Shown: piece by piece, positions 26,445 through 38,989 of the stretch
How positions within the stretch are numbered: position 1 is the first letter of the stretch
Layout: every line of letters begins with the position of its first letter
Translations under genes and position numbers: made by a program
The notes under the pieces: model-generated
Database searches by the model: none
Told to the model about the DNA's origin: nothing
Seen by the model: the letters and a program-made list of their open reading frames with translations, nothing else
Assembly (NCBI RefSeq): GCF_001039355.2
Contig: NW_019774114.1
Location: forward strand, 298,429-362,428
DNA: 64,000 nucleotides
Source: Lingula anatina
Lineage: Eukaryota > Brachiopoda > Lingulata > Lingulida > Lingulidae
Direction of reading: 5' to 3'

Positions 26445-29400
26445 CCTCTCTCACAAACCGTGGACTTGACATTTCCTACCACCATTAAAAAATCGACACA
26501 AATTAAAAATTAGCTACCCGTTAAACAGCAGCTCACAAAACAAAAAATCGGTATCGTCTACTGTTTACAGAGTCGCCCCTTGTAAACCATCTTATTAATT
26601 TTGTCTAGTCTCGAAGTTTAGTGTTCTTTGTTGAATTCACTGAAGTATAATTTTCGCTTAGTCATTGAAGCGGGTAACAAAGAAAAATAATTTTGAACAT
26701 AAATTTCAACTGATAAAACATTGCTATAATAGGAAGGTCCATGTTAATATCTTCACTACCTGGGGGGTTCCTTTCTTTTCTTTGACAGCAGAAATTCTTA
26801 ACGAGAACTGCTACCACAATTGTCAACACAACGCTGAGGAGGACCAGAACGGCAAGAACAACTGGGTTAACTTTACTGAAGGCGTCTTCTTTCTCGGTCA
26901 CTACAGCGTTGGTGGGCAAACATTGAGGGCAACTCAAATCATCGTCCATCTCCGTGTCAGCTGTAGTCATGGCCAGACATTTCAGACAGTTAGGATCACC
27001 TCGTGCACACTCGGACTCATTGCCTGCAGGGGACCTCTGGTTGTGAAGTCTGATATCCCGCTCACGCAGCTCCAGACCTCTTGATTCAGTATAGAGCCCG
27101 ACCTGGTTCGTAAAAGAAGAAACACTTATATTTGGTTAATATTTCAAGATGTTTGTTATTTTCATTAGTCTTTTGCATATAACGTGCATTCAAAATGCAT
27201 CCTTTTGTTTCAGTTGACAATATACAGGGTTGCTACTTAATATGGAATACTTTTTATCATTGTTATTTTTGAGTGCTGATAAAATATTTTTTGGCTTGAT
27301 TCATCAAAAAAGTATATCATTGAGTGAGAAAAATATCCAGTCTTCCATTGTGAGATATTTTGGTCAATAATATCCAATCTGACATAAGATGTCATTCAAA
27401 AGAAAAGAACACCCCCAGAAAACCATATCAACAGTTTGATGTCAGTATTAACTTTAAGCTAAGATATTAAAGAAAATGACAGCCTCCGAACAGTGATAAG
27501 TTACACAGTCAAAGAAATCATTACAGTAAATCATGAAAAGTCATCAATAGCGGGTATGACCTCCAGCAGCCGCTTGCAGCGCCCTCATCCTACATGCCAT
27601 ACCCTGTGACAAGTATTTTAGAGTTTGGANATACACATAGAGTGACACATCAGTTTTGGATTTAAAATAGTTGGAGAGAAATTAAATATTTTGTAGAACA
27701 TTTTCTCGACAAAAAATAATATTCCATATTAAGTGGTAACCCTGTATGTTTTATAAAAGATAAAGAATTATTAGACGTCAAGTTCACTAAATTAACGTCC
27801 CAATACGTTACGAAGCAATTCATATTAGAGGTACAAATACTGTTCTAAACAGCCAGGTTACTCACCCCAACATATTTGGGATGAGTTTCAACTTTTTGAA
27901 TATTTAGAATTTCGAAGCCTGCACTGCCATCTCCATTGTCATCAAAGGGTATGACCACTTCTCTAAAGTCGTTCCTCAGTCTAACCTTCTTTATCTCATC
28001 ATACAGTGTTGAGACTCCTGCCGTGGAACGCATGAGAGGACAAAGCTCTGTGGTGCCGCACACTTCTTCTAAAGCTGTCTCAATGCCGTTTGTTGCAGCG
28101 TACACAGCAAGAATGGTGTACACTGTCCAAGGGTCCTCAGAATTCAAAACCAATGACTGCCCGCACGGAGGACGCGACTTAGCCAAGGAATTCGGTAAAT
28201 AACAGTTAAAGTTTTCTTCCCAGTACGTCCTAAACCAAGGATTCCTGTGGTTGGTTCCAGGTTTTAAAGAGCGTATGTATCTGTCAAATTCTGGAAAATC
28301 CCTGGTCTTTTTCTCCAGTCTGAATGTTAAGTGTCCTTCGGCCATATTTTCCAAGCCCTTAATAACATTAACACTATCGCTCCACCCTTCACTGCCTACG
28401 AGAATATAGCGTCCCCCTAAGCGTCTTCCATTCATTTGCTTGAGTACCTCTCGTGCTAAAAAGTCATCCAACATTAAGACCACGACATTTGCGGCAGGGT
28501 AGTTCAGAAGGTTCTGTACGATCTCGGGAACTATTTGCTCAGATTCTGCCTTACTGAACGGCATCTCTTGCGATAAAGCAATACATATATTAGAAACGTT
28601 AGCGTACTTTTTAAAGGCTCTGATGCCTGCCCGAGCATAGTGGTTTTCTGTGTTGATAGTAGCAACATATTCCCACCCTAAAGACCTCAGCATCATAACC
28701 ATAGCGCGCGCTTGCCCATCAATGGCCGGCACGGTTCGAAGGAAGTAAGGGTACGCCTCGCGGTTACTGAGGTCTGTGCTTACAGACCCGTACGATATCA
28801 AAGGGATTTTTAAAGCCGTCAGGATGTCAGCCACCGTCATAGACACAGAGCTGGAGAACGCCCCAACTACTGCTGCCACCAATTTGCTGTCTATCTTCTC
28901 GCCTGATTTGGGATCTTTCAGTATAAGGTTGCCGGAGAAAAAATTGAGCAGAAGTTGACTTGCACGTAGGGCATTGTAACAGTCATCCAGCACAATGGCT
29001 CCGAAGTTTGGTTTGTTCCCACTTCTACTGCTAGGATATCTGCTCTGATTTAGAGTATCCATGGCATAAAGAAAGGCCTCCACCAGGGGGACAGAGCCAG
29101 TCAGACTCCTAAAGGCGCCACAATCAGTCGGTCTTTTGGCTTCATGCAAATAGTCTAGGTGACTGGTGCAAAAATTGCTCAAAAGGTGGAAAAAGCATGA
29201 AACTTGGCACGAATGTTCTTTGGACTATGCTGATCATTTTCAAGGGTAGTGCCCAAAATTTCAAAGCGTTGCTTAGCAACCGTTGCTAAGGAAGTGATTT
29301 ACCTTAGTAACAAGCTAATTGGACCTTTCTTGTTCAGTTTAAATTATTTAAAAAGGCTTTTAATAATGTTTCAAGCCATCAGAACTATCACTATACTATT

Positions 29401-32400
29401 TTAAGACATTAAAAACCCACGTAAACCATTGCAACAGTTGCTAGGCAGCATATTACCTTAGCAACAAGTATTTAATATTATATATTTAATAATATATATT
29501 TTATAATATATATACAGATATTCTGTAGCATTTTACAAACCCTCCAGTCCCTTCTCATCTTTCTGTTCCCATTCTACATATACTAACATGTTTCTTAATT
29601 ATTAAGATAGGTACATAAATAGTGTATGCATGCACAAACCCAAATACAAATATCTCCGGAGATCTATCAATGACCACACCTAAATTATCTTTAGCGGGGC
29701 AAATGATGCACATCCAAACAAATTTTACATGTGGACAATCCCAAAAAACATACAGAATATTTCCCTAGCAGTACTGCAAAATTCTCAAATTCATAAGATA
29801 AGCATAAGTTTTGAATATTCTATGATTTATTCTGAATTGTAGCGACTTCATTTTCTTGTGATCTGTTTCTTAAATGTTAGTTCCCAATTATCAGTACTCA
29901 AGGTTTTTTTAAAATATGTCTGCCATTCACCTACACCTTTATCTGCTCATATTATTTTGGCTTTGGTGGATTTTTTTGCGAAAAAAATATTTGGATGGTT
30001 TGGTAACTTGTTTAATTGAGTCAATTAATTCTTGGATTGCTATGCCTAATTTCCTTCCATGGGAAGAGATAGCCATTCAGATGGTAAGCTCTTTTGGATT
30101 CCGAATTAGCCCAGAAAGTTAGTGTTAAGGTTGATTTTTGTTGAGTTCCTCTAGACAGAGGGGATTTCAAATGTTATTTATAATATCATTGAAGTAAAAA
30201 AAAACATTTTTACACCATTTTTTATGGAAATAGTTTTTCAATTTCTTTCAATTTTTGAGTTTTGACATGGTTGTGATAGGATTTCGTCTGGGGTTAAATT
30301 GAAATTTTCCTGAATTTCACTCAAAGAACCAATTATCTTTGCCAAAAGGGATAAGAAGTTGCTTTTAGTATTTTTAATCCACCTTTTGTTACTACCGATT
30401 CCTGACATTTCGCCGAAAAAAAAAAAAAAAACGCTTTCTACTTACTCTTATTTTCTTCATAAAGAAGTCTTTTAACCCATGTAAAGTTTAGGGCCTTGGT
30501 AAAATTTTTATTTGCGGTACCTTTTACCGTCCATTTTTGTAATCAGACGCCATCCTTGCTCATTTTATTTTGTATCTTTTCCCATTCCTGATAAAGTTAA
30601 ATATGATATGCATATTTTAAGTATTGAGGGAGGGGGGGGGGCTGGTAGGAGAGTTTATACATGCACTACATAAGATGAGAAATACTAAAGGTTTAACCAC
30701 TGTTGACTTTCCTATTATTGAAAGGTTTCCCAGAGAAAGTTTTTTCACATTGTATTTTGTCAGTTTCTATTCTCTACCAAGTAACTTAAATACACCTGCA
30801 TGGTTCTATTTTAATTCTTTTTGTTAATCAATCAAGTTCAAAAGTTTCTGTTCACACCCAAAGGCCGTTAGATGCCATATCTTACTTCCACCAAGGCTGC
30901 TCTACAACAATATAAGAGTATTCTTGCGAGATGAACATATCTGAATCAGCACTACGGTGCCATGTCATCAGATACCATGTGCTCACTCTGGTTGGACTTG
31001 TGCGTAACAGTGGACCCTTGTGGATACATTTGCCAGTAGCAATTGACCTGCCCAGAGTGGCTGCAGTGTGCATGTAGGTGCAAATGTAGAGGCTGACAAT
31101 GTGCAAGGGCAAAATGCACTGTATATTGCACATACAAGGGAGAATTTAACATCTTAACATCTTGCAAATTTTTATAAAGAGTCGTAAGGTGATAAAAGCA
31201 TGGAAATGGCTGGTTACTAACTTTGAACATGCTGCCTGCACTGCACTGATAATGTTTTTGATCGGATGTGTGTAAACATCACACAATTGTTTCAACTTAC
31301 TGGATTAAAAGTATGAACATCTTGCTCAAAAGTGTAGTTCTTAGCTAGTGTTATAGATTTGCCTTACTTAATAGACTAACGCAACTTTAAATGTTTGTTG
31401 CTAGGGTAATATGCTGCCTAGCAATCGTGGCTAAGGTTAATTTGGGTTTTAATTGCCTTAATATAGTCTAGTGATAGTTCTGATGCCCTGAAACATAGTT
31501 ATTAACATTTCTAAACCATTTAAACTGGACAAGAAAGGTCTAATTAGCTTGTTACTAAGGAAATTCACTTCCATAGCAACGGTTGCTAAGCAACGCTTTG
31601 AAATTTTGGGCACTGCCCTTGAAAATGATCAGCATAGACCAAAGAACATTTGTGCCAAGTTTCATGCTTTTTCCACATTTTGAGCAATTTGGCCAAAATA
31701 TAGCACCAGTCATCCAGACTAAAAGAAAATATTCCAAGTATCAAGACCTTACCCGGGACATACGCAAAAGGTATTTCTTCTATGACATTGGTTTTACATG
31801 TTGAGCAACCTTGTCTGCAAGATGACGCATGATGGTCGTCCAGGGCAAGAGATATCTTCAAGCCACTTTGGGAGTGACTTCCAATTCTTTGAAATGTACC
31901 ACTCGTAAACTGGTTGACAAAATAATGATTTGAGTCACTACTGTTCAGATCCCCGTTAGCATCAAAAGTACCCCGTGTTTTATTTGGGAATAGTCGAGGA
32001 AATCTGTTATACTCCAAAGTTACATTAGCCAGATAAGGGACAAGCGAAGAAGAATTCATGTTTCTCAGACTTTGACAGAACCCGGGCACATTGTTGCAGC
32101 GGACATTTTGGGCATTCTTGACAGCGGACGCCAACGCTAGTACTGCCTCCATTGCTTTCTCAACGTAATGGGTTTGCACAAAACTGGACTCAATCTCGCT
32201 GTCTGGTACCTCCTCGCAAACTCGCCCACTCTCTCTTTGAAAACGAAGTCGCATTTTGGAAAGTAATTCTTTTGGAACCGTGGCATCCTCAAATAAACAA
32301 TTATAGTATTCCATGAAATATTCGTCCAGCCAAAGTTTGTAGTGCATACAATCCGCTTCACAAGTTTCATTCCTGCTTCTTACACGTTTCATTAAACCCA

Positions 32401-35083
32401 ACCAGTGGTTGCGGAAATCGGCAATCTCTGAAAAAGCAGGCGCCAAAGTGATGGTACCGTCACTTACAGCGCCCTTCAAATGCCAAAAGTGAGCGTTATT
32501 TACGTCAATAGAATCAGGAAAAATCCACCGTAGCTGACTGGGATGAAGGTCGGTCGACAATTGTATATTCTCTGCCCATACCTTGAGCAACTGCACAGCA
32601 GCAGGTGCCTGACCAAAGTACACCACTCCTAAAGTGCTGGACGCGTTGTTTCGGATTATCTTGGAGATTTTCCGTATTATGTTATACGAAGTGATGTCAT
32701 TGGTAGGTGGAGAAACAGAAATTGTTTCAGACATTGCGATGCATATTCCAGAAGCTTTAGACAATTTGTGAAACTCTTCAATCCCTTCTGTGCCATAATT
32801 GTCATCAGTGTTGACAGTCGCCACGTACGTCCAGTTTAACCTGCGTACTAGTGCCACGATAGCCTGCCAAAGATTCAGAAAAAGTACAGAAGGTATTAAC
32901 GACACTTTCGTTCTTCTTCGACAATTATGTCTAAATGTTTTCATCAATAAAACCTTTAATTTAGCTTTGCAAAATATGACAGGACTGTGATGCCCATCAT
33001 TATTTTGTACCGCAGAAGTAATGCCTTCCGATTAAGTGATGCAAAAACCTTTAGCATAACCTTTGGCATAATCCATTTTGTATTCATTTAGTATGCAGTC
33101 ATGTGGATTGATGAGAAATAACGAGCGACGCTTTAGCTCTGTTACAAAGATTAAAAAGTTAAAAGATTGCAAAAGATAAATACAACACAAAACGACTGTT
33201 ATACAGAACCCACTAATTATTCACCTGGATTTGGTGCAAATCAGACGGCACGGTGCGAAAGTAGCTTGGGAACAAAGTTTTGTTAGAAAACTTGCTCACA
33301 GTAGTGGAAAATGCCACCTGTGGTATGTTTCTCCCTTTCAATGCATCCGACACCGCCTCAGCAGGCCCACTGCTAGCGGGACCTAAAATACCTGAATTTA
33401 GGAGAAAAATTATATTCATTATGATAAATTTCTTAAGAATTAGTGGTTTATGGTGACGCCGTTGAAAAAAAAATATGGACCCAAATTTCAATGTGAGAGC
33501 GAATTCTCTACATCTGGCATCCTTGTTTGCAGAAAAATCTCAAGATTGATTTTGTTGTAACGCAGCACCTTTGATGCTTGCTTTGTCCATTCTATGATAT
33601 GTTTTTTGGTCGAAATGCCACATAAATATTCATACAAGAATCTGTGTGGGCTTTGTAAAAATCTGTTTTTGGAAAAATTGTTAAAAACCAAGTGGAACTG
33701 ACAATACTGGTTTATTTGATATTCGTATAAAATGGCTTACATGCTTTTCAGGCGTGCACATTACAAAAAAAAAAAGGGATGAAATACACGGTAACTAAAT
33801 AAATAATGGCAACATTTATTCTAAATATATCACAGTGCAAAAAAGTATTAGCAAAGGTTTGAAAGTGAAAGGATTTCAATCACAGCTTATACACCTGAAA
33901 AACATCAATGAACCGTTGCAGAAACATACAAAGCAATGCAATGCCTAATAAAAAGTCCCAACTCTTATGTGGATCGATTTGACGTCATTTCATTTTTCAG
34001 TGTTATTTTGACTTTCTCCTGGGTCACGCTCTTTTTACCGCGCATTTCCAGTAAATACATGTACGTATCCATTATCACGGCCAGGGCGCCCTCACTGGAG
34101 TGATGTTTGTTAACTGGTTTTGTCGTGTGGCAGTAAACTCGACTTCAACCAAACAATGCAATTTCATTAAGAAACGCAAATCTGCAAGACTATTATATTT
34201 GTAATGTGTAGATTTCGCTTAGGTAGGGACCTGTAGTTTTTATTTAAAACATTTGATTTACGCCCTAAAGAAGCTCATCAGTATTTTACCAACAGGGTAT
34301 TACAAAAAGGTTGTCATGAAGAGTTAAATATTCAGTTTAAGTTAAAAGATGGTTCAGCTTGCCTATTTCTTGATTGCACACTGATTCCATCAAGAAAATT
34401 ATTAATTTGATGCCACAAATGTACTTACCAAGAACTGGTGTGTGCTCGATATCCTGTCGGCAGGACGGATAGTAATTAGGATAGATATCGGGGAGACTTT
34501 GGAGCGCCGCCCGGGTTGCCAGAGCAGGATTCCCACACGTATCATACATCTTCATGTCTACAGAAAAGATAAAAGATTAACGTATTAAAATATATTATTT
34601 CAATCTCTGCTTTTTTGTATCTTATCTGAGGTGTTTTTCAGTAATCTTTTGTTACATGTGGTCTCTTTACACAGGTTCAAAAAGAAATATCTATACCACG
34701 TAAAATCATTTGAATAAAGAATATACACTGACAATGGTGGAGAAACTTCGTGGCATCCGATGGGCTTACTCACTTATATCATCTTACTTTTAGAAATATT
34801 TTTTGAGCTCACCAAGCTTTACTCCAGGGATAAAGTCGTGTTCGTTGATAAGTGTTGTCATCCACTGAACGGCAACCATCGTCTGCACATCCATCGTGGA
34901 GATAACTGCACACTCGGTGTTATAGGCGCTGGGTTGATGGATGCTGAGTAGGGCCAAAAACGTTATAGTATTGTTTGTTCTGACTGCCTGAAAACACGAT
35001 CCTCCATCCACACCTTGACTTTGTACAACACCAACAGAAAACAGAGACAGGGCCGTGATCATAGACACCGTGGTCATGACCAT
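25978..35083 (-). CDS. Receptor gene A: tandem double Venus-flytrap, single-pass membrane protein
   Basis: Exons (minus): 35083-34813, 34557-34429, 33391-33225, 32863-31753 (or to 31720), 29154-27866, 27102-26760, 26261-25978; 1197 or 1208 aa. Residues 1-23 form a signal peptide. VFT1 spans about 30-530, followed by the Cys motif SCRQGCSTC. VFT2 spans about 560-985, then a Cys-rich stalk (CARGDPNCLKC, CPQC), one TM helix (VNPVVLAVLVLLSVVLTIVV, ~1067-1090) and a ~107-residue tail. mGluR-type signatures: LNWTYVATVNTDDNYG in VFT1; CGAFRSLTGS, GWEYVATIN and HRNPWFRTYWEENFNC in VFT2. No 7TM exon is found; the tail ends in a stop. The main exon is split by a transposon (29151-31721), and two in-frame ways to splice it out are seen. 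The acceptor just before ATG implies an upstream non-coding exon. The ligand is unknown. Paralogue of gene B, with identical intron phases and identical exon 2 and 3 lengths (129, 167). Confidence 0.85.
26410..26442. repeat. Poly(T) tract
   Basis: About 33 consecutive T residues in the last intron of receptor gene A. On the coding (minus) strand this is poly(A), so it could be a retroposed tail, but no retroposed sequence is recognisable beside it. Confidence 0.9.
27225..27744 (-). mobile_element. Non-autonomous Tc1/mariner-like element
   Basis: A 520-bp element flanked by TA (27223-27224, 27745-27746). Terminal inverted repeats are CAGGGTTGCTACTTAATATG on the left and CAGGGTTACCACTTAATATG on the right. 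The minus strand near 27608-27550 encodes a C-terminal transposase remnant (GMACRMRALQAAAGGHTRY then stop), typical of mariner-group enzymes. Inserted in the intron between the VFT2 and TM exons of gene A. Contains an N at 27630. Confidence 0.75.
29151..31721. mobile_element. 2.57-kb inverted-repeat transposon inside the coding exon of receptor gene A
   Basis: Ends are inverted repeats of roughly 300 bp. On the minus strand both outer ends read TAGTCT(G/A)G(A/G)TGACTGGTGC, and similarity continues through TTGCTTAGCAACCGTTGCTA. Alignment with the uninterrupted exon of gene B (GLFS-VHD against GIFS-LHE) gives the empty site and a 3-bp target duplication TTT (29148-29150 and 31722-31724). The interior has no intact transposase; it holds a decayed LINE segment (29530-30490). 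The 30870-31240 part has short open frames I do not recognise. PIF/Harbinger- or CACTA-type by TSD length, unproven. Confidence 0.85.
29530..30490 (-). pseudogene. Decayed 3' end of a LINE (non-LTR retrotransposon) nested in the transposon
   Basis: The minus strand, read with frame changes, gives the conserved motifs that follow the reverse transcriptase in many LINEs: WVKRLL near 30480, STDNWELTFKKQ near 29890, and the hallmark FWDCPHVKFVW near 29735. Several stops and frameshifts, including an A/T homopolymer at 30416-30432, interrupt it. No RT or endonuclease core is left. Confidence 0.6.
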
Positions 35084-36143
35084 CTAAAAGAAATCAAATG
35101 TAGTTTTAACTTATATTTAGTGTTAAAAACAAGTGCAAAATGAACATAATGTTGTTTTTTTCTCTATTTTAATTTTTTTGAATACAGCAGGCCTACGAGC
35201 GTTCTGCCTACTCCGAAGACATGGTATTTTTATCAGGTGCCTTGTAGCAAAGATCCAAAATCATATTTATTTTGTTTTGGATCCTAGATTGTAGTAATGC
35301 TTTACAGAATGCCAGCACTTCAGGACATCAACTGTAATAAATACTTACATAAGACATTATCAAGTTTTAAATAAATTGGATTTTACAGCTACCGTGTTGT
35401 ACATGATAATATTCTGTTTTGCTTCAAACTGGCTATAGATATTTAGATTTCTATAAATAATATTTGAAGCAAAGAAGAATTTTCGGACATCCCGGTCAAA
35501 AAGATGCATTAAAAGTAAATGTATAATACAAAATAACAAACAATAAGCAGGAAAATGGAAATTGTTAGATATCAAGTTATTACTCAAATCAGAGTAAGAA
35601 TCAGAACTTTTCACTTAAAATTTACCTACATTGTAATAACAAAACTGAATAAAAACTTCTGAAACACTACGGTCTTTAGTCTTATTAAGTAATTGTTGCA
35701 ATCTGCAATGATGAGGCAAAAAGGTAAAAATTTTCAGAAAAAAATTGTCCCTACAGACCCAATTTCCAACCTGTTGTGCTTTAGTACAAAATATGACAAC
35801 AGTAAGTTTTGCGGAAAATATTGCGCTTCCCTCGATATTCTGCTTAAAGAACGCCACCTATGGAATTTCTTATCAGGAACATTATCCAACCTAATTGGCT
35901 TGTATTTTGATCCTGCCATCGTCCCGCCAGGTTTGAAAAAATGTCATTCACACTAACGTTTTTGCTTATTCACTTTCAAGGAAAGTTTAAGACAAAATGT
36001 ATATAAAATTTATGACTTATATCACTAATAACACTATTATGTAAAAAAAAGTGACATTATCCGACCACAGTTTCTGTTGGGATATATTTGACTGTGGTCC
36101 ATTTGATTATTACTGTTAACGAGGCAGAGTTTAACGTGCAGCG

Positions 36144-36716
36144 TTATGCTATTCTGGCGAAAGTTTTATGTGTAGACAATAATAACACAAAAAATACTGT
36201 AACAGAAGCAGTCATGGACAAAATTACAAAATTCGTTAATACATGTATGTCCAAGGGGCAGTTGAGCGCATCAAATATGTTGTTTGCTGTCCCCCTTTTC
36301 GTGATAACTTGATATGTTTTCCCCAAGAATTTATTAGTAAATTGCTCGCAATCTACTGATAAGTTCTCAAAAAAAGACATACAAGTGGTATATCGGTATA
36401 TCGTTGTTGGGCAGTATGTGTACTCGAGGAGTTCGAAAGAAATGCACAGTTGGCCAGAAAAAGACCCGCTCTTAATCAAAATTTCATCTTCCTCATATGC
36501 ACACTTCCTCTTTTTACCCATTGATTGCACCAGCCGTTTTACTGTGATCATACTCACTTTACACTTCATCACTAGATGCTCCCGAACCCTTCGCTTTGCG
36601 GTTTGTAAAAGTGTGGCTGAAACGTGGAAAGTAAATCCATCTGAAATTTCCCACCTGGTGGGCTGTACATGTGTCTTTACATCTGGGGTCCACGACGTCA
36701 AGGCCAGCATAAGCAA
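36144..36716 (-). CDS. Unrecognised 190-aa open frame
   Basis: The longest unassigned open frame in the window outside the named genes, located between the two receptor genes. It would encode a Cys-containing protein with a hydrophobic stretch near the C-terminus (VILSMTASVTVFFVLLL), possibly a membrane anchor. The opposite strand is also open over about 400 bp, so it may be chance or an old transposon or gene relic. I recognise no family and no convincing splice sites. Confidence 0.15.
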   Translation of the reverse strand: MLMLALTSWTPDVKTHVQPTRWEISDGFTFHVSATLLQTAKRRVREHLVMKCKVSMITVKRLVQSMGKKRKCAYEEDEILIKSGSFSGQLCISFELLEYTYCPTTIYRYTTCMSFFENLSVDCEQFTNKFLGKTYQVITKRGTANNIFDALNCPLDIHVLTNFVILSMTASVTVFFVLLLSTHKTFARIA

Positions 36717-37479
36717 CAGGTATGTCGTTATTTCTTACGGGTCGTTGGACACTTTACTTCGAAAGGAGAGGTCAAATACACAAACCTAACATTGAATTTA
36801 ACATGGCTATGTGGAATTTCCATCTCTTAAAATAGAATCAGGAAGAAGAGTTTTATTTAGCAAGACATCAATAGTATCACAATACATTACAAGGCAGCAT
36901 TGATGTTGACAAAGGAAAGTAATAATACGGATGATAATAATAAAAATAAGAAGAGGACAAAGAATCAAAGCGGAACTTACAGTGATTCTCACAGATGCGA
37001 CATAATGGTTTCCCTTCAGGACTCACAACTTTACAATATTTCTGTTCTCTCCTACATTCTGAGTCCTAAATATCTAAGTGTACTAATGTGAAAGCAGAGG
37101 GCTTTTGCCATTACTTATTATATTTTTCTGAAGTCATTATTAATGGCCATAAACAGACAAAATGGAATTCACCCTTTAGAAATTTTACTTCGCAAAATTT
37201 AGTTTTTTTTCTTTTGGTACCTTGTAATGTTGTTTCTTATAAGAAAGTTTAGTTACTAATGTAACAACGTGCAGTGTAAAGGTAAAAGATTAGATCGTAA
37301 ATAATATCTGCCCCATGGTCGACTATTTTACATAAATATTCTTCCTCTTTAAATCATGACTAAAAATGTCAAATGAAGACACATTTATTACATCTCTGTA
37401 AAAAGACATGACACATTCATGTATGTCTTTTGATATTAATTTAAAAGGCCCACATTTAAAGTAACCCCCCAAAAAACGA

Positions 37480-37480
<1 letters not shown>

Positions 37481-37527
<47 letters not shown>
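37481..37527. repeat. (AAT)n microsatellite
   Basis: About fifteen uninterrupted AAT/TAA units between the receptor genes. Confidence 0.9.
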
Positions 37528-38989
37528 GTTCCAAAGACTACATTAAAACAAAAACATGGGCAGCCAGTGTAACTGTGTCAATATGAGGGGTTATAAAGAA
37601 ATTCACATATAATATAATATAAATATATTATATTGTATATATTATAATATAAATATATAAAAATGAATATGAATGAATATTTGTCAAATCAAACAAAATG
37701 GAACTGGATATATTTCTAATATCCTTGATATGTTACTTTTGCGAGTGGTTTCATTCTGATCAGATCATATTGGGCCGAATTCTTTTTTCAAAATGCACCA
37801 ATCGTTAAATATTTCTCAATTTAGACTCATTTCCATAGGCCCCATCGCTCTGCGAAGATCGATCCAATCTTGCAGGAATTGTTTGAATTTAACTCAATGA
37901 CAAGCCTCTTCAAGGCATTGTGTACAATACAGAAGCTGTTGATTGTACGAGTACACTGGAAACATTGAGGAAACGTGTTATTCAGTTGACTGTACTCAGC
38001 ACGAGTCCCCGCAAAGTTCGATCAATCTACGTAGACCGATGTTGTCAATGGAATGAGGTCATATCAATGACTTTTAACAACTCACTGCCAAAAATTTTAA
38101 AGTCCACATCACATAATAAATTCACATTCATGCACATGCTCATGAAAATATTTCACAGGTTTATTAGTTGTCACTAACGCAGTTTCCAGATTTATAATTA
38201 GCGTAGTGCATATAGGGTGACTCTGACTGTTAAAAAAGATGCATGTAATTGTAAAATTTATTCAGTATAACAGCAAAATACTCTATTTATTCTTCATGTA
38301 GTGACCATACCCCTGCAGTGTACATTCCCATGTTGTGTCCGTACACATGTAGTAGTGATGCGTACGTGCAAGTGAGTCTCGATTTCATGGCCCCGTATCT
38401 CGAAATAGAATCGGTTATGGAATCGAGACACTAACACACGTGCGCAACATAGCGAACCTTTCGAGATACGGAGCCCAGGTTTCTATGCCTTTTTGATCCA
38501 ACAAGATTTTTAGCTAAATAAAATAATGTAGAATTTACAGGGTGACAAGAAAATACATGTATTAATATTCTCCCTCGCTATATTTGAAATTGCTTTTTTT
38601 TTTTGTTTTGCATTGTCATTTCGGTAACTAAACTTGTTTTTTTTTTTTTTACTCTCAAAACCACTTTTTCATTTAATCTATTTCATTTCATATAAAATCA
38701 ATAAATTGCACGGTGCCAAGTGTTAGAGTGAATGTTATGTTGTGCCCCCACCGTAAAATACTAATTACCAATACATGAATTCTCGGATAGTAAAATACTC
38801 TACTTAACGATGTTTAACTTTTTTAACAAAGCTGCAGGTTGCCCATTAATAACAAAGAATTTGAAAAAGTAAAAATTTGTTTTCTTAAAACATCCACCTT
38901 TAGTACTGGTTGATACATGTACAGTAGTGACCATGCCGCATTTTTTATGTACATGAAATTCGTCATAAAATATTATTTGAAATTAATAA

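Larger units (their letters stand above)
35084..38989. other. Spacer between receptor genes A and B
   Basis: 3.9 kb between the 3' end of gene B and the first coding exon of gene A. It should contain the gene A promoter and a non-coding first exon, but I cannot place them. It holds an (AAT)n microsatellite, an AT-rich palindromic stretch (about 37600-37665), an inverted repeat CCCCGTATCTCGAAA / TTTCGAGATACGGAG (about 38391-38473) and one long open frame of uncertain status. Confidence 0.6.

Noticed and set aside
26665-27084. 139-aa plus-strand frame
   Set aside because: Antisense shadow of the TM exon of receptor gene A.
25978-30000. A seven-transmembrane (class C GPCR) domain for the receptors
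   Set aside because: Each protein ends with a single helix, a homologous tail exon and a stop. No multi-helix exon is found on the minus strand downstream.
36385-36789. 134-aa plus-strand frame opposite the 190-aa frame
   Set aside because: No family, no splice context; both strands are open by chance or by decay.
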